From the NCBI RefSeq assembly GCF_001421665.1, contig NZ_LMKV01000033.1, positions 105,268 to 169,267 of the forward strand: a DNA stretch of 64,000 bases. Reading direction: 5' to 3'. Shown here one piece after another: positions 8,605 to 17,363 of this stretch; the first letter of the stretch is position 1, and each line of letters starts with the position of its first letter. Under the pieces are notes generated by a model. That model searched no databases and was not told the DNA's origin. It was given only the letters and a program-made list of their open reading frames with translations. The translations under genes and the position numbers were made by a program. Origin of the DNA: Sphingobium sp. Leaf26. GTDB taxonomy: Bacteria > Pseudomonadota > Alphaproteobacteria > Sphingomonadales > Sphingomonadaceae.

Positions 8605-9363
8605 TTGGCCAGCATCCGTCGCCTGTTGCGGTTGGCGGCGCTGGCCGGCAGCCTGCTGATCTGCCTTCTTCCCCATCTGCTGTGGCGCATCATGCGCCGC
8701 CCTTCCCCATGGCCGCGCCGCTTCCTGGCGCTTGCTGCCCGGTCCGTCGGCGCAAGGGTCGAGATAGCCGGACACCCGCATGCCGGCGACATGGTCCTGC
8801 TCGCCAACCATGTCAGCTGGATCGACATATTGGCGCTGGGCGGTGCAACCGGTGCCGCCTTCGTTTCCCATGACGGGGTGGCCCGCTGGCCGGTGATCGG
8901 CTGGCTGGCAGCGCAGAACAACACGCTGTTCGTCGCCCGTGAACGGCGCGGCGCGCTGTCGGGCCAGCTGGATGCGTTGCGCGCGGCGCTGCTGGGGCAT
9001 CAGCCCGTGGCGCTCTTCCCCGAAGGCACGACGAGCGACGGCAGCGGCTTGCTGCCGTTCAAGCCGTCCCTGCTGGCGGTATTGTTGCCACCGCCCCGCG
9101 CGGTGATGATCCAGCCGCTACACATCGATTATGGCGCGGATACCGCCGCCATCGCATGGCATGGCGATGAGGCGGCCGGCGCCAATGCGAAACGGGTATT
9201 GGGTCGCAAGGGGCCGCTGGTCGTGACGCTGCGCTTCCTGCCGCCGTTCGACCCTGCCGCCTGCGCCGACCGCAAGGTCATCGCCGCCATGGCGCATGAA
9301 CGGATTGGCCAGAGCATATCCGCGCATCAGCACCCTTCCGCTTGCGCGGCTCCGCCTGTATAG
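8605..9363 (+). CDS. plsC: 1-acyl-sn-glycerol-3-phosphate acyltransferase PlsC
   Basis: This membrane-associated enzyme acylates lysophosphatidic acid to phosphatidic acid in phospholipid synthesis. The acyltransferase signature HVSWID (H-x4-D) appears near residue 70 and the second motif FPEGTTSDG near 140. A hydrophobic segment lies at about 9-25. The 252-residue length is normal. The start is TTG at 8605, six bases after the fur stop, so expression is probably coupled to fur. The gene ends just before miaB. Confidence 0.9.
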   Translation: MASIRRLLRLAALAGSLLICLLPHLLWRIMRRPSPWPRRFLALAARSVGARVEIAGHPHAGDMVLLANHVSWIDILALGGATGAAFVSHDGVARWPVIGWLAAQNNTLFVARERRGALSGQLDALRAALLGHQPVALFPEGTTSDGSGLLPFKPSLLAVLLPPPRAVMIQPLHIDYGADTAAIAWHGDEAAGANAKRVLGRKGPLVVTLRFLPPFDPAACADRKVIAAMAHERIGQSISAHQHPSACAAPPV

Positions 9364-9371
9364 CGGCTAGG

Positions 9372-10721
9372 ATGAATCGTACCGACGCCCCAAAGACTCC
9401 AGCGACTTTCCACGTCAAATCCTTCGGCTGCCAGATGAACGTCTATGATGGCGAGCGCATGGCCGAGATGCTGGGCACGCGCGGCATGACCGCCGCGGCC
9501 GATGGCGCCGATGCCGATCTGGTCATCCTGAACACGTGCCACATTCGCGAAAAGGCGGTGGACAAGGTCTATTCCGATATCGGCCGCATGGTGCGCGACG
9601 ATGGCAGTCGTCCGATGATCGCAGTCGCCGGTTGCGTCGCGCAGGCGGAAGGCAGCGAGATCCAGCGCCGGGCGCGCAATGTCGACATCGTCGTCGGCCC
9701 GCAGGCCTATCACCGCCTGCCCGACCTGATCGACAAGGTGGGACGCGGGGAGGAAGCCGTGGATACGGACATGCCCCTGGCGTCCAAATTCGGCGCCTTG
9801 CCAGCCCGTACCAAGCAGGCCCGGCCGACCGCTTTCCTGACGATCATGGAAGGCTGCGACAAATTCTGCACTTATTGCGTGGTGCCCTATACGCGCGGCG
9901 CGGAAATCAGCCGTTCATGGGGCGCGATCATCGACGAAGCCAAGGCGCTGGTCGATGGTGGCGTGCGCGAAATCACGCTGCTGGGCCAGAATGTGAACGC
10001 CTGGACCGGTGAGGACGACAAGGGCCGGATGCAGGGCATGGACGGCCTTGCCCGCGAACTGGCGAAGATCAGCGACCTGAAGCGCATCCGCTATACGACC
10101 AGCCATCCCAACGACATGAGCGACGGCCTGATCGCGGCGCATGGCGACGAACCCAAGCTGATGCCGTTCCTGCACCTGCCGGTGCAATCGGGCAATGACC
10201 GTATCCTGAAAGCCATGAACCGCAGTCATAGCGTCGAAAGCTATCTGCGCATCATCGAGCGGGTGCGAGAGGCACGGCCGGACATTGCGCTGTCGGGTGA
10301 CTTCATCGTCGGCTTCCCCGGCGAAACGGACGCGGAGTTCGAAGATACGCTGAAGATCGTGGAGCAGGTGCGCTATTCGCAATGCTACAGCTTCAAATAT
10401 AGTCCCCGTCCCGGCACTCCGGCGGCCGACATGGATCACCATATCCCGGCGGCGGTGATGGACGATCGGCTCGCCCGTCTTCAGGCCGTCATCAATCGCC
10501 ATCAGGTGGCGTTCAACACCGCCACCGTCGGGCGCACCACCGATATCCTGCTGGAGCGCAAGGGCCGCTATCCCGGTCAGTTGATCGGCAAGTCGCCCTG
10601 GCTTCAGTCGGTCGTCGTGACCGCGCCGGATCTTAATATCGGCGACATGGTTGAAGTCGATATCATCACTGCCGGCCCGAACAGCCTGGCCGGCGAACTT
10701 AGCAGGAGGAAGGCCGCTTGA
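9372..10721 (+). CDS. miaB: tRNA-2-methylthio-N6-dimethylallyladenosine synthase MiaB
   Basis: MiaB adds a methylthio group to i6A37 in tRNAs reading UNN codons. All three domains are visible: the UPF0004 domain with Cys in SFGCQMN, LNTCHI and AGCVAQ (auxiliary 4Fe-4S cluster), the radical-SAM motif GCDKFCTYC (CxxxCxxC), and a C-terminal TRAM domain. The 449-residue length is normal. ATG 9372 is chosen because it opens into KTPATFHVKSFGCQMN; an upstream in-frame ATG at 9342 lies inside plsC. The miaB-phoH-ybeY-corC order is a widely conserved alphaproteobacterial cluster. Confidence 0.95.
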   Translation: MNRTDAPKTPATFHVKSFGCQMNVYDGERMAEMLGTRGMTAAADGADADLVILNTCHIREKAVDKVYSDIGRMVRDDGSRPMIAVAGCVAQAEGSEIQRRARNVDIVVGPQAYHRLPDLIDKVGRGEEAVDTDMPLASKFGALPARTKQARPTAFLTIMEGCDKFCTYCVVPYTRGAEISRSWGAIIDEAKALVDGGVREITLLGQNVNAWTGEDDKGRMQGMDGLARELAKISDLKRIRYTTSHPNDMSDGLIAAHGDEPKLMPFLHLPVQSGNDRILKAMNRSHSVESYLRIIERVREARPDIALSGDFIVGFPGETDAEFEDTLKIVEQVRYSQCYSFKYSPRPGTPAADMDHHIPAAVMDDRLARLQAVINRHQVAFNTATVGRTTDILLERKGRYPGQLIGKSPWLQSVVVTAPDLNIGDMVEVDIITAGPNSLAGELSRRKAA

Positions 10722-10730
10722 ACCAAAACA

Positions 10731-10823
10731 CCGTCGTTCCCGCGCTTGCAGGAACTCATCTTCGCCCCTGTCCACCAGGATCGAACGGCGGAAGATGGAT
10801 ACTCGCCTTTGCGAGGATGACGG
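10731..10823. repeat. Imperfect palindromic intergenic repeat between miaB and phoH
   Basis: The left part (about 10731-10760) begins CCGTCGTTCCCGCGCTTGC, and the right part (about 10794-10823) is its imperfect reverse complement. The pattern is a degenerate form of the TTCCCGC...GCGGGAA palindromes scattered in alphaproteobacterial genomes. It would form a long hairpin in the transcript linking miaB to phoH and fills almost the whole gap. Confidence 0.65.
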
Positions 10824-10842
10824 ACGGAACAGGGGGCTGACC

Positions 10843-11847
10843 ATGGGCAAGAAACCGAACCACCACCATCGCGAAGATGCTACCGAGCGGGCACGGCTGG
10901 AGGTCGTCTTCGAACGACCGCATCTGCTGACCACCCTGTTTGGCCAATATGACCAGAATCTGGTCGCGATCGAAAACAGGCTGGGCGTCTATATTGCCGC
11001 GCGGGGCAACAAGTTGCAGATCGAGGGCGAAGCACACGCCGCCAACCGCGCGCGGGACGTGATGACCGGCCTCTATAATCGCATCGTCGCGGGGCAGGAA
11101 ATCGACGCCGGCGCGGTCGAGGCGGTGATCGCCATGTCATCCGAGCCGACGCTGGACGGCATCATCCGCAGCGATGTCGCCGAACCGCCCAAGGTGATGA
11201 TCCGCACGCGCAAGAAGACGATCGTGCCGCGCAGCGCGACGCAGGTCACCTATATGGAGGCGCTGAACCGCAACGACATCATCTTCGCGCTGGGTCCGGC
11301 AGGCACCGGCAAGACCTATCTGGCGGTGGCGCAGGCGGTGAGCCAGCTCATCAATGGCAGCGTCGACCGGCTGATCCTGTCTCGCCCTGCCGTGGAAGCC
11401 GGGGAGAAACTGGGCTTCCTGCCGGGCGACATGAAGGAAAAGGTCGATCCCTATCTTCGCCCGATCTACGATGCGCTACACGATACGTTGCCGGCCGAAC
11501 AGGTGGAACGGCGGATCGCGAGCGGCGAGATCGAGATCGCGCCGCTGGCCTTCATGCGCGGCCGGACGCTGGCCAACGCCTTCATCGTGCTGGACGAGGC
11601 GCAGAATACCACCATCGCGCAGATGAAGATGTTCCTGACCCGCTTCGGCGAAGGCAGCCGCATGGTGATTTGCGGCGACCCCAAGCAGGTCGACCTTCCG
11701 CAGCCGGGCACATCGGGCCTGGCGGACGCGGTCGCGCGGCTGGACGGGGTGGAAGGCATCGCCATGGTGCCGTTCGGCATTGGCGACGTCGTGCGCCATC
11801 CGGTGGTCGGGCGGATCGTCCAGGCCTATGAGGGGCCAGATGCCTGA
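10843..11847 (+). CDS. phoH: PhoH-like ATPase
   Basis: The 334-residue protein has the PhoH family P-loop FALGPAGTGKTYLAVAQAV and the Walker B region AFIVLDEAQNTTIAQMKMFL, plus SRMVICGDPKQVDLP. An N-terminal KH-like RNA-binding region (about 15-85) matches the PhoH/YbeZ subgroup. YbeZ works with YbeY in ribosome maturation and RNA quality control, and ybeY is the next gene. The ATG at 10843 (MGKKPNHHH) is preferred to upstream codons that fall inside the palindromic repeat. Confidence 0.93.
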   Translation: MGKKPNHHHREDATERARLEVVFERPHLLTTLFGQYDQNLVAIENRLGVYIAARGNKLQIEGEAHAANRARDVMTGLYNRIVAGQEIDAGAVEAVIAMSSEPTLDGIIRSDVAEPPKVMIRTRKKTIVPRSATQVTYMEALNRNDIIFALGPAGTGKTYLAVAQAVSQLINGSVDRLILSRPAVEAGEKLGFLPGDMKEKVDPYLRPIYDALHDTLPAEQVERRIASGEIEIAPLAFMRGRTLANAFIVLDEAQNTTIAQMKMFLTRFGEGSRMVICGDPKQVDLPQPGTSGLADAVARLDGVEGIAMVPFGIGDVVRHPVVGRIVQAYEGPDA

Positions 11848-11867
11848 ATTCCACGGAAAGAAACAAA

Positions 11868-12380
11868 ATGATTGAAGTTGCCGTCCTCCATGAAGAAGGC
11901 TGGCCGGGTATCGACTGGGAGTTTCTGGCCCAGCGCGCCGTGGCCAGCGCCATCGCGCACAGCCCCTATGCCGCCTTCGCAGCGGACCAGACCCTGTATG
12001 AGGTGGCGGTCAAGCTGACGTCGGACGAGGAAGTCCATAGCCTGAACCGCGCCTATCGCGACAAGGACAAGCCGACCAACGTCCTGTCCTTTCCGATGGT
12101 GCAGGATGATCTGCTCCAGGCGACGGCCAATACCGACGATGGCGAAGTTTTGCTGGGCGATATCGTGCTGGCGGAGGGTGTTTGCATCGCCGAAGCCACG
12201 GAAAAAGGTATTTCCGTCGCCGACCATGCCACGCATCTGATCGTCCACGGGACTTTTCATTTGCTTGGATATGACCATATGGACGACAATGAAGCTGAAG
12301 CAATGGAAGCGCTGGAAACAGCCGCGCTCTTGAGCATGGGTTTGTCCGATCCCTATGGGGATCGAAATACAGGGGATTGA
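11868..12380 (+). CDS. ybeY: Endoribonuclease YbeY
   Basis: YbeY is a zinc-dependent single-strand endoribonuclease needed for 16S rRNA 3'-end maturation and ribosome quality control. The metal motif HGTFHLLGYDH lies near residues 125-135, with His ligands in H-x3-H-x5-H spacing. The 170-residue length is normal. It follows phoH by 20 bases, as in most alphaproteobacteria. Its TGA overlaps a TTG that could serve as an upstream start for the CBS-domain gene. Confidence 0.94.
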   Translation: MIEVAVLHEEGWPGIDWEFLAQRAVASAIAHSPYAAFAADQTLYEVAVKLTSDEEVHSLNRAYRDKDKPTNVLSFPMVQDDLLQATANTDDGEVLLGDIVLAEGVCIAEATEKGISVADHATHLIVHGTFHLLGYDHMDDNEAEAMEALETAALLSMGLSDPYGDRNTGD

Positions 12381-12388
12381 AGGACATT

Positions 12389-13330
12389 ATGGCTGACGGC
12401 AGTCCGAAGGACGGCACCGCTTCGAAAGAAGGGGACAGTAGCAACGAGGGCGGATTATGGAGCGGCATCAAGTCGCTTCTGTTCGGCGAGGGCGAGGAAA
12501 CCAGTCTCCGCAAGGAACTGGAGGAAGCGCTCGACGAATATGACGAGGATGAGCAGGACGAGAATGCCACCCCGCCCGCCAAGGGCGACCTGTCCGCGAT
12601 TGAGCGGCAGATGGTGCGCAACCTGCTCCATTTTTCCGAACATACGGTCGATGACGTCGCCGTGCCCCGCGCGGACATCGTCGCGATCGAGGAAAAGGCG
12701 AGCTTCGCCGACCTCGCCGCTTTGTTCGCCGAGGCCGGGCATAGCCGCGTGCCGGTCTATCGCGAGACGCTTGATACGATAGTCGGCATGATCCACATTC
12801 GCGACGCCTTCGCCATCCTGGCGGGAAAAGCGCCGGTGCCGGAAACGCTGGAGCCGTTGATCCGCCAGCCACTCTATGTGCCTGAGAGCATGGGCGCACT
12901 CGACCTGCTGGCCGAAATGCGCGCCAAGCGGACGCATCTGGCCATCGTGCTGGATGAATATTCGGGCACGGAAGGGTTGCTGACCTTCGAGGATCTGGTC
13001 GAGGAAATCGTCGGCGACGTCGAAGATGAGCATGACGATGCGCCCGAAGCCATGCTGGTGCCACTCGATGGCGGCCTTTGGGACGCCGATGCCCGCGCCG
13101 AACTGGACGATGTCGCGGACGAGATCGACGAGAAACTGGGCGAGGTCGAGGAGGATGTCGATACGCTGGGCGGTCTTGCCTTCGTGCTGGCTGGCCGCGT
13201 GCCGGAACCGGGCGAGATACTCGACCATGGACCTAGCGGCTGGAAGCTGGAGATCGTCGCCAGCGATGGCCGTCGCGTAACCCGCCTGCGCCTGCACCCG
13301 CCGGTCGAACGGGAAGAGGTGGAGGAATAA
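12389..13330 (+). CDS. corC: CorC/HlyC-type CBS-pair transporter-associated protein
   Basis: The protein (about 313 residues) contains a CBS pair, with RVPVYRETLDTIVGMIHIRD and HLAIVLDEYSGTEGLLTFED, followed by the CorC/HlyC transporter-associated domain ending near GRRVTRLRLH. It has no membrane segment, so it is the soluble CorC/YbeX form linked to magnesium/cobalt efflux and to ribosome function in E. coli. An in-frame TTG at 12377 overlaps the ybeY stop; ATG 12389, preceded by AAGGA, is chosen. The N-terminal 50 residues are acidic and low-complexity. In many proteobacteria lnt follows here; it does not in this window. Confidence 0.9.
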   Translation: MADGSPKDGTASKEGDSSNEGGLWSGIKSLLFGEGEETSLRKELEEALDEYDEDEQDENATPPAKGDLSAIERQMVRNLLHFSEHTVDDVAVPRADIVAIEEKASFADLAALFAEAGHSRVPVYRETLDTIVGMIHIRDAFAILAGKAPVPETLEPLIRQPLYVPESMGALDLLAEMRAKRTHLAIVLDEYSGTEGLLTFEDLVEEIVGDVEDEHDDAPEAMLVPLDGGLWDADARAELDDVADEIDEKLGEVEEDVDTLGGLAFVLAGRVPEPGEILDHGPSGWKLEIVASDGRRVTRLRLHPPVEREEVEE

Positions 13331-13451
13331 TCCCTCCACCACTCTTTTAATCGGCAATTTTTCGATACAGAGGCGAAATGTTAAGCCTGCGCGGGCAAAG
13401 CTTGTCATTGAGACATAGGGCTTAATCGTCCTTCGATACATATGGCAGGCC

Positions 13452-14939
13452 ATGCGAAACGAGCGTAGTAAATTTCAGAGCGGTGGCAGTGCGGATATGA
13501 TGTTCGCCGCGCCATGGTCCCCGGTCGAGAGGTTGCTGCTGTCGGTTCTGTGCGCCGCGACCCTGTTCTTCGCCATCATCACCCCGCCCTTCCAGGCACC
13601 GGACGAGAACCAGCATTATATGAAGGCGCTGGCGCTGATGCAGGGCGATGTCCTGACCCGGCAGATGGGCGATGCAATTGGCGTCGACCTGCCCCGCGCG
13701 GCGCTGGACATTCATGCGGTGGATTTCCCGACCGACGTGCCGCCGACGCCGCGCCGGTTCGAGCGCGCGCAGATCGGCGATAGTGCGCAGGCCGATGCGG
13801 GACGGACCGGCACCGCCTTTGCCGATTTCCCCAATGTCGCCAGCTATGCGCCTAGCCTCTATGCACCGGGCGCGGCCGGGTTGATGCTCGGCAAGGCGAT
13901 CGGCCTGCCCTGGATCGACGCTTTCTATGTGGGGCGGCTGGTCAATGCGCTGATGGGACTGGTACTGCTGATCGCGGCGTTGCGGCTATTGCCGTTCGGG
14001 CGCAACGCGCTGCTGGCGACCGCGCTGCTGCCGACCTTCGCCTATCAGACCGGATCGCTGTCCCCCGACGCGGTCATCAACGGGCTGGGCTTTCTGGGGC
14101 TTGCACTGGCGCTGCGGACCGGGTTCATGACGGCCACACCGGCGCAATCGGCCGCCCTGCTGATGACAGGCCCATTGCTGGCGCTGTGCAAGGGAGTCTA
14201 CCTGCCACTGATGGCGGCGGGCTTGCGCTGGCAACAACATCGCCGCGATCTGCGGCCGGGTCTGATCCTGGGCGCCATGGCGCTGGGCGCTTTCGCCTTT
14301 GTCGGGTGGATGCACTATTCGGGTGGCAGCCAGGCGCTGTACCATATCCAGTCGCGCCGGACGGGCGAGACGATGATGACCGCGCCGCTCGGCGAGCAGC
14401 TCAAAATCGTGCTGCATGATCCACTGGGCTATGTCCGCATCCTTGTCAGCAGCGTGGTGGAGCGAGCGCCCGTCTATGCGTTGCAGATCGTCGGGCGGTT
14501 CGGCTGGAATGCGATCCTGCTGCCGCTGGTCGCATATCCGCTGGCCATGCTGATGCTGGGGACCGGCATAGCCAATGGCAGCGGCGCGCGCTTTGGCATC
14601 GGCCAGCGCCTGTGGTGGCTGGCGATGGCGGCGGGCGTTGCCTTGCTGATCGAAACGGCCATGTATCTGACCGGGACGCCGCTGGGCGCGGACTATATCC
14701 AGGGGACGCAGGGGCGCTATTTCCTGCCCATCCTGCCGCTGGTGCTGCTCGCTCTGTCTCCGGCGGATGCGGTGCGAGGCGCGCAGAAATTGTTCGCGAT
14801 CGCCGCGATCCTGCTGGCCGCGATCGCCGCCGCGACCGTGTTCGACAGTTTCTGGATCCACGGCTTCATCACCAGCGACGGCATGCCGCCGCATGGCAGT
14901 ATCGGCCGCGCGCTCCTGCTACCCTCGCCGCGCTGGTAG
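13452..14939 (+). CDS. DUF2142 family polytopic membrane protein
   Basis: The 495-residue protein has about ten predicted membrane helices. After the first helix comes PPFQAPDENQHYMKALAL, the signature of DUF2142, a family with the overall architecture of GT-C glycosyltransferases; the acidic DE pair in the first periplasmic loop fits that view. A function in cell-envelope glycosylation is an inference from fold class only. Two further ATGs lie near 13497-13502. It ends by overlapping the convergent PAP2 gene by 21 bases. Confidence 0.8.
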   Translation: MRNERSKFQSGGSADMMFAAPWSPVERLLLSVLCAATLFFAIITPPFQAPDENQHYMKALALMQGDVLTRQMGDAIGVDLPRAALDIHAVDFPTDVPPTPRRFERAQIGDSAQADAGRTGTAFADFPNVASYAPSLYAPGAAGLMLGKAIGLPWIDAFYVGRLVNALMGLVLLIAALRLLPFGRNALLATALLPTFAYQTGSLSPDAVINGLGFLGLALALRTGFMTATPAQSAALLMTGPLLALCKGVYLPLMAAGLRWQQHRRDLRPGLILGAMALGAFAFVGWMHYSGGSQALYHIQSRRTGETMMTAPLGEQLKIVLHDPLGYVRILVSSVVERAPVYALQIVGRFGWNAILLPLVAYPLAMLMLGTGIANGSGARFGIGQRLWWLAMAAGVALLIETAMYLTGTPLGADYIQGTQGRYFLPILPLVLLALSPADAVRGAQKLFAIAAILLAAIAAATVFDSFWIHGFITSDGMPPHGSIGRALLLPSPRW

Positions 14940-15518
14940 CCAGAGGCGGCAGAAGGCGAGCCAGCCCAGCCCCTCGATCCAGCCGGCGGTGACGTCGCTT
15001 GGCCAGTGGACGCCGAGCCAGACGCGGCTGATGCCGATAAGCGCGATCATCGCGGCGGCCGCCCAATAGCCGGCGGGACGCGCGATCAGCAGGGCCAGCG
15101 CACCGAAGAACATAATGTTACCTGCCGCATGCCCGCTGGGGAAACTGTAGGTGTGCACATTGTCCAGATGCGGCAAAAGGTCGGGGCGCGGTGCGGCGAA
15201 TATCTGTTTGAGGATCAGGTTCAGCGCGGTGCCACCGGCCATCATCGCCGCCAGCCACAAGGCCCCCTTTCGCCGTCCGGCCCAGAACAGCGCGCCCAGC
15301 GACAGAGCCAGCAATATCAGTCGGCCCGCCGTTCCACCGATCGCGGAGGCGCTCCGCATCCAGGGCGTGACATGCTGTCCCACAATGCTATCGCGCGCAG
15401 CCCCTGCCCGCTCCATCAGTCCGATGTTCAGCCCGTCGAGCCAGCCCGTACGCTGCATGAGCGCAATCGCCAGCACGCAAAAAAGCGCGAGAGCCAAAGC
15501 CCCCGCGCCTTTCAGCAT
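14919..15518 (-). CDS. PAP2-superfamily membrane phosphatase
   Basis: This integral membrane phosphatase has all three PAP2 motifs: KQIFAAPRP (K-x6-RP), PSGH, and SRVWLGVHWPSD (SR-x5-H-x3-D), with about five membrane segments. Likely substrates are lipid phosphates such as phosphatidic acid or undecaprenyl pyrophosphate. Three in-frame starts exist (15575, 15554, 15518). The last, MLKGAGALALALF, begins just past the lpd stop and directly enters the first helix, so it is preferred; the other two would overlap lpd. It probably shares the pdhC-thioesterase-lpd transcript. Confidence 0.87.
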   Translation of the reverse strand: MLKGAGALALALFCVLAIALMQRTGWLDGLNIGLMERAGAARDSIVGQHVTPWMRSASAIGGTAGRLILLALSLGALFWAGRRKGALWLAAMMAGGTALNLILKQIFAAPRPDLLPHLDNVHTYSFPSGHAAGNIMFFGALALLIARPAGYWAAAAMIALIGISRVWLGVHWPSDVTAGWIEGLGWLAFCRLWLPARRG

Positions 15519-15531
15519 AGCTTTGCGCCGA

Positions 15532-16929
15532 TCAGATATGGAGCGCACGCCCATAGGCCGCCAGCACGCTTTCATGCATGGATTCGCTGATCGTAGGATG
15601 CGGGAACACGGTGTGCATCAGCTCCGCTTCGGTCGTTTCCAGCGTCTTGCCGATGGTATAGCCCTGGATCATTTCCGTGACCTCCGCACCGATCATGTGC
15701 GCGCCCAGCAATTCGCCGGTCTTGGCGTCAAAAACGGTCTTGGTGAAGCCTTCAGCCTCACCCAGCGCGATCGCCTTGCCATTGCCGATGAAGGGGAACA
15801 TGCCGACCTTCACCTCGTAACCCGCTTCCTTCGCCTTGGCTTCGGTCAGGCCCACGCTGGCGATCTGCGGATGGCAGTAGGTGCAGCCTGGAATGTTGCG
15901 CGGGTCCATGGCGTGGGGATGCTTGCCCGCAATGGCTTCGGCGACGATCACGCCTTCATGGCTGGCCTTGTGCGCCAGCCATGGCGGCGCGGTGATGTCA
16001 CCGATGGCCCAGACGCCGTCGACATTGGTCTTGCAGGTCGGATCGGTCTTCAGGAATCCGCGATCGTCCATGGCGATGCCCGCTTCCTTCAGGCCGATGT
16101 CCGCCGTGTTCGGTACGATGCCGATGGCGACGATGACATGGCTATATTCGGCGGTCGCAGACTTGCCGTCCTTGTCCTTGATCGTCGCGGTTATGCCCTT
16201 CGCGCCATTTTCGATCTTTTCGATCGCGGCCTTGGTCATGATGGTCATGCCCTGCTTCTTGAGCGCCTTTTCCAGGAAAGCGGACACATCCGCATCCTCG
16301 ACCGGCACGATGCGATCCATCATTTCGACTACGGTGACGTCCGCGCCCATGTCGTTATAGAAGCTGGCAAATTCGATGCCGATCGCGCCCGATCCGATGA
16401 CCAGCAGCTTTGACGGCATTTCCGCCGGGGTCATGGCGTGGCGGTAGGTCCACACACGCTTGCCGTCGGCAGGCAGGTTGGGCAGGTCGCGCGCGCGTGC
16501 GCCGGTGGCCAGAACGATGTTCTTGGCCGTCAGTTCTTCGGTCTTGCCGTCCTTCGTAACAGACAGCTTGCCTTTGCCGACCAGCTTGCCGTCGCCCATA
16601 TGGACGGTGATCTTGTTCTTCTTCATCAGGTGCGTGACGCCCTGATTGAGCTGCTTGGCGACGCCGCGCGACCGCTTCACCACGGCGGCGATGTCGGCGC
16701 TGATCTTCTCGGCCGCCAAGCCATAATCGCTGGCATGCTGCATATAGTGGAAGATTTCCGCCGAGCGCAGCAGCGCCTTGGTCGGGATGCAGCCCCAGTT
16801 GAGGCAGATGCCGCCGAGATTTTCGCGCTCCACGATCGCGGTTTTCAGGCCCAGTTGGGCCGAACGGATGGCAGCCACATAGCCGCCGGGGCCGGAGCCC
16901 AGAACGATGACGTCGTAATTCTCAGCCAT
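15532..16929 (-). CDS. lpdA: Dihydrolipoyl dehydrogenase (E3)
   Basis: This FAD enzyme reoxidises the lipoyl groups of 2-oxoacid dehydrogenase complexes with NAD+. Seen are the N-terminal FAD motif VIVLGSGPGGYVAAIRSAQ, the redox disulfide GGICLNWGCIPTKALL (C42/C47), the NAD-binding LLVIGSGAIGIEFASF, and the C-terminal catalytic HTVFPHPTISE. At 465 residues it is full length. It lies 17 bases after the thioesterase and in the same run as pdhC, so it likely serves pyruvate dehydrogenase. Confidence 0.96.
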   Translation of the reverse strand: MAENYDVIVLGSGPGGYVAAIRSAQLGLKTAIVERENLGGICLNWGCIPTKALLRSAEIFHYMQHASDYGLAAEKISADIAAVVKRSRGVAKQLNQGVTHLMKKNKITVHMGDGKLVGKGKLSVTKDGKTEELTAKNIVLATGARARDLPNLPADGKRVWTYRHAMTPAEMPSKLLVIGSGAIGIEFASFYNDMGADVTVVEMMDRIVPVEDADVSAFLEKALKKQGMTIMTKAAIEKIENGAKGITATIKDKDGKSATAEYSHVIVAIGIVPNTADIGLKEAGIAMDDRGFLKTDPTCKTNVDGVWAIGDITAPPWLAHKASHEGVIVAEAIAGKHPHAMDPRNIPGCTYCHPQIASVGLTEAKAKEAGYEVKVGMFPFIGNGKAIALGEAEGFTKTVFDAKTGELLGAHMIGAEVTEMIQGYTIGKTLETTEAELMHTVFPHPTISESMHESVLAAYGRALHI

Positions 16930-16946
16930 GGTCAGTCTCTCTATTC

Positions 16947-17363
16947 TTACTTCGCCGCGCCGGTTTCGGTCGGCAGGGGCGGAACGGAACGGGGCTGGCG
17001 ATCTTCACCGATCGCCACGAAGCTGAAGGTCGCGTGGGTGACGCGATAGGAACGGTCGTCATGACGCGCGCGGCGCCATGCCTCGACATAGATTTTCATC
17101 GACGTGCGACCGACGGATTTGAGCGTTGCAAAAACCGAAACCTCGTCGCCGACCACGACAGGGCGGAGGAAGGTCATCCCTTCCACCGCGATGGTCACGG
17201 CGCGGCCGTGGCTGTGCCGGGCGGCGACGGACCCAGCCGCCGAATCCATCAGGCTCATCAACCAACCACCGAAAATATCCCCATAGGGATTGGTGTCGGT
17301 CGGCATTGCGATGACCCGCACCGCCGGACTGATATCCGGCGGGGTTTCGTCGACATAGGCCAT
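16947..17363 (-). CDS. Hotdog-fold acyl-CoA thioesterase, YciA type
   Basis: The 138-residue protein shows the YciA/BACH pattern: TNPYGDIFGGWLMSLMDSAA with the catalytic Asp of the hotdog helix, then VTIAVEGMTFLRPVVVGDEV. Family members hydrolyse acyl-CoA to free acid and CoA in the cytoplasm. Its ATG overlaps the pdhC stop by one base (TGATG), implying translational coupling. A thioesterase between pdhC and lpd may relieve CoA trapping or handle branched acyl-CoAs; this is speculation. Confidence 0.88.
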   Translation of the reverse strand: MAYVDETPPDISPAVRVIAMPTDTNPYGDIFGGWLMSLMDSAAGSVAARHSHGRAVTIAVEGMTFLRPVVVGDEVSVFATLKSVGRTSMKIYVEAWRRARHDDRSYRVTHATFSFVAIGEDRQPRSVPPLPTETGAAK

